This document shows positions 1-5,152 of a stretch of DNA of 6,269 bases, piece by piece. Numbering within the stretch: position 1 is the stretch's first letter; the number at the start of each line of letters is the position of its first letter. The notes beneath the pieces were generated by a model. That model was not told the origin of the DNA and ran no database searches. It saw only the letters and a list, made by a program, of their open reading frames with translations. Both the position numbers and the translations under genes were made by a program. This DNA comes from JANMEB01 sp041740495 (GTDB lineage: Bacteria > Planctomycetota > Planctomycetia > Pirellulales > Pirellulaceae): NCBI GenBank assembly GCA_041740495.1, contig JBGSLW010000388.1:1-6269 (forward strand). Reading direction: 5' to 3'.

Positions 1-1920
1 GGCCTCGGCCGGGGCCGACCCGTCCAACGGCATGCCTCCCAGGTCCGCGGACATCGTCACGCCGTCGTCGTTGGTCCCCTCCGCCAGGTTGACGTTGAAC
101 ATCTCCAACAACGTTCCGTCCTCGAACGCAAAATCGAGCAACGCCAGGTTGTACTCGACCACGGCTCGGTGCAACGACGACTCGATATTGGCGGCCCGCG
201 TCGTCACTTCGAGCACGAAGAAAATCGGCTCTTCCCCAAAGTCAAAGCGGTTCTTCTTCGGCACGTACTCATCGAAGACGGCTTTGCGGTTGTTGTACGT
301 CGTCCGCACCGTTTGATAGGCCAAGTCGACGTTGGCGTACGATTGGCTCAAATCGTGCAGGATCTGCCGCTGCTGTTCGCGGAGCAATGTTTTGTCGCGT
401 GCCAACGTCAACTGGGCGTTGCGAACCCCCAGGTGGCCCAGGCGATTACCGATCGGTCCCAGGACTTCGAAACCGAACCGCCAGTTATCCAATTCGCCGC
501 CGAACAGAGAGTTGATCGCGCCATCGTCGTCATAGGGGATTGGAGGATTGGGATCGTTGGGAATGTCAAAATTGGTTTGCCCCCAAAGTTTGGCGCCGAC
601 GCCGCGGGCGCCATATTGTCCGACCAGGTCGACGCGCCACATCGCCAGGTTCCGGGCCGCACATAGCTCCAACTCGCGTTGGCGAACCAACCACTTTTGA
701 CGGCGCAATTCGACGCGACTATCCAGCGCGGAATCTTGAGCGGTCTCCCAGTCGAACACGACTTCGGCCACCGTCGGCTCGGTGATCGGGCGAATCAACC
801 GCCCATCGGCGGTGTTGAGTCCCATCAGCCGGCGGAGTTGCCGTTCGGCCCCCACCACCCCGGGCTGCACATCGGAACCGATCAAAGCGATTTGCACCTG
901 GTTGTGGAAATTGAAGTACTGTTGGCGGGCGATCGCTTCGTCGTCGGGCCGGTCGATTTCCATCCGCCGCTTGGTTCGCGTCTCCCACACATTGCGAGCC
1001 GCCTCGCGGGCCCGTTTCTTGGTTTCCAAATCTTGGTACGCAAAGTACAACTCCCAATACGACGCCACGGTGTCGCGGACCAGGTCGCGGACCGCGATTT
1101 CGAAGCCCGTCAACGAAATGTCCTCCCGAATCCGCGCGATCATCACGCCGTTGTAGATTCCGGGAACGGCGTTGGGACCGGCAATACGATTGACCATCGC
1201 CCCGGCATTTCGAGCCAGCGGTTGACGAATCTCTGCCAACAAGTCCGTCGTCCAAAAGCTCGGAACTTGGGCCAACGCCGCATCCGTACGCGTGTAGTTG
1301 GTCAACGAGCGGACGGCGATTTCGGCACCCGACGCCGTCGTTTTCAGAAGACTCGAATTCCAATCGCCCCCGTAGGTATTGCGGCCAATAAACTGTTGTT
1401 GAATCGGGTTGTTGAACGCTCGTTCGTCGTGGTAATGCAGCATGCTGCTTGCCAAACGGGCATCGAACGCGGACAAAGCCGCCTCTGCCGACAAGGCCGG
1501 ACTGGTGGCGATGATGCTGGGGTCGAGCGTCGTGAAGGCACTCTGGGGGGCGTTCACCACAGTTCCGCCCAGGCGATTCAGGACTTGCGAGTTGCTAAGC
1601 GTCATCTGCACGACTTGCTCCAACGTCAAATCCCAAGGCTGAAGCTCCTCGAAATTTCGCAAGGTCGGCGGGGGGCCCGCCAAAATCCCCGAGGCATCTT
1701 CGCAGGTTTGGTCGCACAATTCGGGGGACTCGATCCGCAGGTGACTCGGTTGGCAGGAGACCGCATCGCAGCCCGGCGGGCATTTCGAGCGATTGTGGGC
1801 GCAGCCAGCCAGGAAACTCGTGCCCGCGGCGGCCGTCAGCGTCAACATCGCTGCCGATCCATACAGACCCAGCCTCCCCAGTTTCGTTCCAACTCCCCGG
1901 AAGATGGAGGTCCATCTCAT
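1..1920 (-). CDS. TolC-like outer-membrane efflux lipoprotein (partial, C-terminus beyond window)
   Basis: This reading frame is open without a stop from ATG at 1920 to base 1, giving 640 residues, and it continues outside the window. It reads as a TolC/outer membrane efflux protein, the trimeric outer-membrane duct of RND- or ABC-type export and type I secretion. The N-terminus (about residues 13-40) is a signal peptide ending in a lipobox, L37-A38-G39-C40, so the mature protein should be lipid-anchored. Two helical repeats are visible. The first runs roughly over 265-370 (REDISLTGFEIAVRDL, then ASYWELYFAYQDLE, then QLRRLMGL). The second runs over about 400-600 (SRVELRRQKW, NAQLTLARDKTLLREQQ, VVEYNLALLDFAFEDGTLLE), the last being typical of the TolC C-terminal repeat. 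The span 40-73 is Cys-rich (C40, 47, 51, 56, 69, 73), which is unusual for the family. The start is supported by AAGGGAG seven bases upstream and by an in-frame TAG upstream with no other start between. No pump or adaptor gene is visible; either could lie downstream. Confidence 0.92.
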   Translation of the reverse strand, partial: MRWTSIFRGVGTKLGRLGLYGSAAMLTLTAAAGTSFLAGCAHNRSKCPPGCDAVSCQPSHLRIESPELCDQTCEDASGILAGPPPTLRNFEELQPWDLTLEQVVQMTLSNSQVLNRLGGTVVNAPQSAFTTLDPSIIATSPALSAEAALSAFDARLASSMLHYHDERAFNNPIQQQFIGRNTYGGDWNSSLLKTTASGAEIAVRSLTNYTRTDAALAQVPSFWTTDLLAEIRQPLARNAGAMVNRIAGPNAVPGIYNGVMIARIREDISLTGFEIAVRDLVRDTVASYWELYFAYQDLETKKRAREAARNVWETRTKRRMEIDRPDDEAIARQQYFNFHNQVQIALIGSDVQPGVVGAERQLRRLMGLNTADGRLIRPITEPTVAEVVFDWETAQDSALDSRVELRRQKWLVRQRELELCAARNLAMWRVDLVGQYGARGVGAKLWGQTNFDIPNDPNPPIPYDDDGAINSLFGGELDNWRFGFEVLGPIGNRLGHLGVRNAQLTLARDKTLLREQQRQILHDLSQSYANVDLAYQTVRTTYNNRKAVFDEYVPKKNRFDFGEEPIFFVLEVTTRAANIESSLHRAVVEYNLALLDFAFEDGTLLEMFNVNLAEGTNDDGVTMSADLGGMPLDGSAPAEA

Positions 1921-1927
1921 ACGACCA

Positions 1928-1934
1928 CTCCCTT
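1928..1934 (-). promoter_or_regulatory. Shine-Dalgarno site of the TolC-like gene
   Basis: On the minus strand AAGGGAG lies seven bases before the ATG at 1920. It is the best ribosome-binding match in the window and fixes the TolC-like start. The 199-bp gap behind it (1921-2119) shows no convincing promoter hexamers, repeat or small ORF. Confidence 0.6.
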
Positions 1935-2119
1935 GGCTCGATTCGGCATAACCGGCACCCTAAGTCCGCTCGACATTTCAAGCGCGACCGGCGCAATGCA
2001 TCCGAGAGTCGATATCGTCGCGACCCGCGCAACCGGTTCATCAAACGCGGCAACGCAGGATCAAGCGGCACAAGCGAGAGAACCGCTACGCAAGTTACAA
2101 CCGTTAGAGACGGCAAAGT

Positions 2120-2965
2120 TTACCAGCGTTCGTCGATATTGCGGCGAATAAACCGGTAGGCATCGGCGGCCAACTGCTCCTCGCTGTCGTACATCCGCCG
2201 CCAGATCTTGGTGGCTGCGGCAAGCTCCGGCAACGCCAGTCCGAACGCCTCCACGACCATCCAGCCCTGATAGCCGATGCTGCGGAGCGCATCGAAATTT
2301 TCGGCCCATCGCACGTTGCCGGCCCCGGGGGTGCTGCGGTCGTTTTCAGAAATGTGGACATGGACCAGCACGTCCCGGCAGGACTCGATCGCCGCGCGAG
2401 TATTCTTTTCCTCGATATGCGAGTGAAACGTGTCGTACATCATCCGGCAATTGGCGTGATTTACCTCGCGCACATACCGGGCAGCATCGGCGTGGGAGTT
2501 GAGCAGATACGTTTCGAACCGGTTGAGCGGTTCCACCGCCAGCATCACACCGGCCACGCCGGCATGCTCGGCGTTCGCCCGCAAACAGTCCACGCTCCAG
2601 TTCCATTCGTCCGCGGTCGGCCCGCTCCCACTGAACTCTCCCAACGCGGAATGGAAGGGTCCCACCAGATGGGTCGCTCCCAAGGCGTGGCAGCAATCGA
2701 TCGTGCGATTCGTTGCTTCAATCCCGGCCTGCCGCACCGCCGCGTCGGGACTGGCGGGGTTGTCCGCGCCCGTTCGCACCGTCACCGCCGTGCACTTCAA
2801 ACCCAGATCGCGGAGCCGCTTCCCCCAGGCCGCATAGTCCAAATCCAAGTTGAAAAGCGGGACCTCGACGCCGTCGTACCCGATCCCCTTGAGCTGTTCG
2901 AGCACCGGCAGCAGCCGTTCGTCCAACTCGGCGCCCCACAACAACAAATTCATTCCAATTCGCAT
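2120..2965 (-). CDS. Sugar isomerase/epimerase, D-tagatose/D-allulose 3-epimerase-like TIM barrel
   Basis: The 281-residue protein belongs to the xylose isomerase-like / AP endonuclease 2 TIM-barrel superfamily. Members use a divalent metal to interconvert ketoses or aldose-ketose pairs in the cytoplasm. The candidate metal ligands are E145 (AVEPLNR), D178 (MYDTFH), H204 (VHVHISEND) and E239 (VVEAFG). Their spacings of 33, 26 and 35 residues equal those of E152, D185, H211 and E246 in Pseudomonas cichorii D-tagatose 3-epimerase, as I recall them. Matches to its substrate-side residues are also present: E151, H181 and R210. Length fits the family (about 280-300). The N-terminus MRIGMNLLLWG is typical of the first barrel strand. 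A weak AGGT lies eight bases before the ATG. The oxidoreductase gene lies 389 bp upstream on the same strand, which suggests a shared role in sugar or polyol catabolism. The exact substrate cannot be read from sequence; hydroxypyruvate isomerase-like or 3-keto-sugar activities remain possible. Confidence 0.88.
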   Translation of the reverse strand: MRIGMNLLLWGAELDERLLPVLEQLKGIGYDGVEVPLFNLDLDYAAWGKRLRDLGLKCTAVTVRTGADNPASPDAAVRQAGIEATNRTIDCCHALGATHLVGPFHSALGEFSGSGPTADEWNWSVDCLRANAEHAGVAGVMLAVEPLNRFETYLLNSHADAARYVREVNHANCRMMYDTFHSHIEEKNTRAAIESCRDVLVHVHISENDRSTPGAGNVRWAENFDALRSIGYQGWMVVEAFGLALPELAAATKIWRRMYDSEEQLAADAYRFIRRNIDERW

Positions 2966-3022
2966 CGTCGTTTACCTGTTGTCAATTCAAAAAGTGATTC
3001 TTGTTTCACGGAGCATAAACGC

Positions 3023-3049
3023 GTCATTTCCGTAACCGCGGGAATCCAG
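3023..3049. repeat. Solitary REP-like palindrome (GTCATTTCC...GGGAATCCAG)
   Basis: This 27-bp imperfect palindrome has the form GTCATTtCCG - taac - CGcGGGAATCCA. It resembles the small dispersed bacterial palindromes with TCATTCCCG...CGGGAATCCA cores, and its ends match the core (GTCATT / GGAAT) of the element at 4848-4938. It sits in the leader region of the epimerase gene, 58 bp upstream of its ATG. The rest of 2966-3083 shows no ORF and no convincing promoter. Confidence 0.5.
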
Positions 3050-3083
3050 CGGATACGACGTTCTCTGACCCCGAATCCCTGCA

Positions 3084-3171
3084 CTTCGTTTCACGCCCAG
3101 CCGGAGGCGCCGGCTTCTACTTGGATGGCAATGTCAACCAGCCGGCGCCTCCGGCTGGGCGTTAAACGAAG
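3084..3171. repeat. Long inverted repeat, 32-bp arms with 24-bp spacer
   Basis: The left arm (3084-3115, beginning CTTCGTTTCACGCCCAGCC) is the reverse complement of 3140-3171 (ending GGGCGTTAAACGAAG) at 31 of 32 positions, with 24 bases between them. The right arm is also the start of the first 84-bp tandem unit. In RNA of either strand this would form a very stable stem. No T-run follows, so it is not a canonical intrinsic terminator, but it could act as a processing or attenuation structure between the oxidoreductase and epimerase genes. Confidence 0.85.
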
Positions 3172-3345
3172 AACACGTCATTTGCAGTGAGCCATAACTG
3201 TTCGACCTTGCCGTCCAAACGGGAGCCGGCGCCTTCGGCTGGGCGTTAAACGAAGAACACGTCATTTGCAGTGAGCCATAACTGTTCGACCTTGCCGTCC
3301 ACGCGGGAGCCGGCGCCTCCGGCTGGGCGTTAAACGAAGAACACG
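3141..3345. repeat. 84-bp tandem repeat, 2.4 copies
   Basis: Copy 1 is 3141-3224, copy 2 is 3225-3308 (three differences from copy 1), and a 37-bp partial copy 3 is 3309-3345. Each copy opens with GCCGGCGCCTCCGGCTGGGC, which contains a small hairpin (AGCCGG - five bases - CCGGCT, counting the preceding A). The array stops nine bases from the stop codon of the oxidoreductase gene. Because 84 is a multiple of three, every frame repeats identically. On the minus strand one frame stays open and reads SSFNAQPEAPA repeatedly, which is best regarded as fortuitous. I infer a dispersed intergenic repeat that has been locally duplicated. Confidence 0.9.
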
Positions 3346-3354
3346 GAATGGGCT

Positions 3355-4503
3355 CTAGATTCCCACCGCCTTCCAGCACCGTCCCGACGCACTCTGCAAC
3401 ACGGCGTCGCAGACCTTTTGGGTTTCGAGTGCGTCGCGAAACGTCGGACCCGCCGGTACCCCGGACGATAGGCCGCCCAGGAAGTCCGCCACCTGGTGAA
3501 CGAACGAATGCTCGTACCCGATCTGCAGGCCCGGCACCCACCAATGGTCCATGTAAGGATGGTCTCCGCCATGGTCGGTAACATGGATGCTCCGCCAACC
3601 GCGGACGGCCCCCGCATCCGCGTGGTCAAAGTAATTCAAACGATGCAAGTCGTGCAGGTCCCACTGGATCGAGGCGTTGGCGCCGTTGATTTCGAAGGTG
3701 TACAGCGCTTTGTGCCCGCGGGCATAACGCGTCGATTCAAACAGTCCCAACGAGCCATTGTCGAAGTGGCACAGGAAGGCACAGGCGTCGTCGATCCCCA
3801 CCGGCTCCAGTTTTCCCGTCAATTGATGTTGTCGCTGCTTCACAAACGTCTCGGTCATCGCCGAGACATCGGAAATCGATCCGTTCAACCACAGCGCTGT
3901 GTCGATGCAATGCGCCAGCAAGTCCCCCGTGACGCCGCTCCCGGCAGCGCCCACATCCAACCGCCACAGAGCATTTCCCCCTTGCGGTACGTCCGCAGAG
4001 ATTGTCCAATCCTGCAAAAAATTGGCCCGATAGTGGTAGATTTTGCCGAGCTTCCCCTGCTCGATCAACCGTTTGGCCAATGTGACCGCCGGCACGCGGC
4101 GATAGTTGTACCAGACCATGTTGGGGACGCCGGCTGCCTCCACCGCTCGGCACATCTCCTCCCCTTCCGCGGCGTTCATCGACAGCGGCTTTTCGCATAA
4201 CACCATTTTCCCAGCGGCCGCGGCGGCCATCGCGATCTCACGGTGCAAATTGTTCGGCACGCAGATGTCGACGGCGTCGATGTCGTTTCGCTCCAGCAAC
4301 TTCCGCCAATCCGTCTCGATCGATTCGTACCCCCAGCGGTCGGCGAACTGCTGCACCGCCTCGCGGTTGCGAGCGCAGACCGCGGCGAGCACCGGTTGGT
4401 ACTCCAAGTCAAAAAAGTTGCCAACTTTGCGGTAAGCATTCGAATGGGCTCGACCCATGAACCCATACCCGATCATTCCGACCCTCAGTCGTTTGGCAGC
4501 CAT
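3355..4503 (-). CDS. Gfo/Idh/MocA family NAD(P)-dependent oxidoreductase
   Basis: The 382-residue cytoplasmic enzyme has the usual family length. An N-terminal Rossmann fold carries the dinucleotide loop G12-Y-G14-F-M-G17 after the first strand (RLRVGMI). It is followed by VDICVPNNLH (78-87) and the hallmark E104-K105-P106 motif. The C-terminal alpha/beta domain includes the family catalytic segment G193-D194-L-L-A-H198-C-I-D201. The C-terminus (FRDALETQKVCDAVLQSA) is also characteristic. Enzymes of this family oxidise or reduce hydroxyls of sugars, inositols and related polyols with NAD(P). No signal peptide or Tat motif is seen, unlike many planctomycete relatives. An in-frame TAG directly precedes the ATG at 4503, so the start cannot be further upstream in this frame; AAGGGA lies 11 bases before it. 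The stop abuts the 84-bp repeat. Together with the downstream epimerase it may form a sugar oxidation/epimerisation pair. The substrate is unknown. Confidence 0.95.
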   Translation of the reverse strand: MAAKRLRVGMIGYGFMGRAHSNAYRKVGNFFDLEYQPVLAAVCARNREAVQQFADRWGYESIETDWRKLLERNDIDAVDICVPNNLHREIAMAAAAAGKMVLCEKPLSMNAAEGEEMCRAVEAAGVPNMVWYNYRRVPAVTLAKRLIEQGKLGKIYHYRANFLQDWTISADVPQGGNALWRLDVGAAGSGVTGDLLAHCIDTALWLNGSISDVSAMTETFVKQRQHQLTGKLEPVGIDDACAFLCHFDNGSLGLFESTRYARGHKALYTFEINGANASIQWDLHDLHRLNYFDHADAGAVRGWRSIHVTDHGGDHPYMDHWWVPGLQIGYEHSFVHQVADFLGGLSSGVPAGPTFRDALETQKVCDAVLQSASGRCWKAVGI

Positions 4504-4541
4504 CTATTCGCTCATCCCTTGTGCGCCGACGGAAAAGCCAA

Positions 4542-4570
4542 AGTATCGGCTCCCCGGCGGCACGACGCAA
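4542..4570 (-). promoter_or_regulatory. Possible sigma70-type promoter for the oxidoreductase gene
   Basis: On the minus strand TTGCGT (4570-4565) and GATACT (4547-4542) are separated by 17 bases, about 40 bases upstream of the ATG at 4503. The -10 matches TATAAT at four of six positions and the -35 matches TTGACA at three. It is the best candidate between the repeat arrays and the gene, but such matches arise easily by chance and planctomycete promoter preferences may differ. Confidence 0.2.
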
Positions 4571-4618
4571 GCTGCCACCGCCACCCACATCGGCCTTTTT
4601 AATGCTCCGAAATTCCAG

Positions 4619-4858
4619 TACTCCGTCATTTTAGTACTCCGTCATTCCCGTACTCCGTCATTCCCGTACTCCGTCATTCCAGTACTCCGTCATTCCAGTA
4701 CTCCGTCATTCCAGTACTCCGTCATTCCGGTACTCCGTCATTCCGGTACTCCGTCATTCCGGTACTCCGTCATTCCAGTACTCCGTCATTCCAGTACTCC
4801 GTCATTCCAGTACTCCGTCATTCCAGTACTCCGTCATTTTAGTACTCCGTCATTCCGG
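4619..4858. repeat. 16-bp tandem repeat array, 15 units (TACTCCGTCATTCCAG type)
   Basis: Fifteen consecutive 16-bp units with no spacers and no indels. The first 12 bases, TACTCCGTCATT, are invariant. Only the last four vary, in this order: TTAG, CCCG x2, CCAG x3, CCGG x3, CCAG x4, TTAG, CCGG. A degenerate unit (ATGCTCCGAAATTCCAG) may precede it at about 4602-4618. The last unit runs directly into the left hairpin arm of the 4848-4938 element. Because 16 is not a multiple of three, all three phases are used in turn and the array stays open, giving a 16-residue repeat peptide that is not likely to be a gene. The invariant core with variation confined to one end indicates recent stepwise expansion. 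Confidence 0.97.
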
Positions 4859-4938
4859 GCTGAGACCCGGAACCCAACTGGGGCAGGATGCCAATGCCTT
4901 GAACACTTGTGTGGATTCCTGCCTGCGCAGGAATGACG
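4848..4938. repeat. Paired-hairpin REP/BIME-like element with 9-bp inverted ends
   Basis: The element ends in perfect inverted 9-mers, CGTCATTCC (4848-4856) and GGAATGACG (4930-4938). Inside are two perfect hairpins. One is TTCCGGG / CCCGGAA (4853-4859 with 4866-4872, six-base loop). The other is ATTCCTGC / GCAGGAAT (4915-4922 with 4927-4934, four-base loop). GGAACCC and GGATTCC lie on the inner sides of the two hairpins. This layout resembles bacterial REP pairs (BIMEs), which are mobilised in trans by RAYT transposases. No RAYT gene is in the window, so mobility is an inference. It is the junction of the two tandem arrays around it. Confidence 0.7.
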
Positions 4939-5126
4939 ACGAGTTTGGCGCAGTAATGACGAGAAGGTTGGCGCAGGAATGACGACGAGTTTGGCGCAGG
5001 AATGACGACGAGTTTGGCGCAGGAATGACGACGAGTTTGGCGCAGGAATGACGACGGGGTTGGCGCAGGAATGACGACGGGGTTGGCGCAGGAATGACGA
5101 CGGGGTTGGCCTAGGAATGACGACGG
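4925..5126. repeat. 23-bp tandem repeat array, about 9 units (GCGCAGGAATGACGACG core)
   Basis: Eight 23-bp units begin at 4925, 4948, 4971, 4994, 5017, 5040, 5063 and 5086, and a degenerate partial unit begins at 5109 (GCCTAGGAATGACGACGG). Each has GCGCAGGAATGACGACG followed by GAGTTTG in units 1 and 3-5 or GGGTTG-type ends in units 6-8. Unit 2 is divergent (TAATGACGAGAAGGTTG). There are no spacers, so it is not a CRISPR. The first unit includes the right arm of the second hairpin of the central element. The array ends 26 bp from the stop codon of the U32 peptidase gene. Long ORFs across it on the minus strand encode a 23-residue repeat and are artefacts of the periodicity. Confidence 0.95.
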
Positions 5127-5152
5127 AACGACAACCGCCATTCGTCCTTGGC

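Noticed and set aside
1595..2116. 173-residue minus-strand ORF beginning with a hydrophobic stretch (MPSLTVVTCVAVLSLVPL)
   Set aside because: The signal-like start is tempting, but most of the frame overlaps the well-supported TolC-like N-terminus in another phase and the remainder has no recognisable domain.
679..2151. 490-residue plus-strand ORF
   Set aside because: It lies antisense to the TolC-like gene, has low-complexity Arg/Gln/His-rich translation typical of a G+C-rich shadow frame, and shows no family motif.
3300..3354. Intrinsic terminator after the oxidoreductase gene
   Set aside because: A short G+C stem (AGCCGG / CCGGCT) is present on the minus strand, but it is followed by CCCGCG rather than a T-run, so it does not meet the usual definition.
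3134..3598. 154-residue minus-strand ORF ending in repeated SSFNAQPEAPA
   Set aside because: It overlaps the 3' end of the oxidoreductase gene in another frame and then runs through the 84-bp repeat, whose length is a multiple of three; it is a repeat-derived artefact.
4457..4936. 159-residue plus-strand ORF with a repeated 16-residue peptide (YSVIPVLRHSSTPSFQ type)
   Set aside because: The peptide periodicity is just the 16-bp DNA repeat read through all three phases; the start lies inside the oxidoreductase gene on the other strand and no ribosome-binding site supports it.
4619..5126. CRISPR array
   Set aside because: The units are directly contiguous with no unique spacers, the unit lengths are 16 and 23 bp, and no cas gene is nearby.
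4839..5141. 100-residue minus-strand ORF with a 23-residue repeat (SSFLRQ / RRHSCA)
   Set aside because: It arises from the 23-bp tandem array, which contains no stop in any phase of this strand; nothing suggests a real protein.
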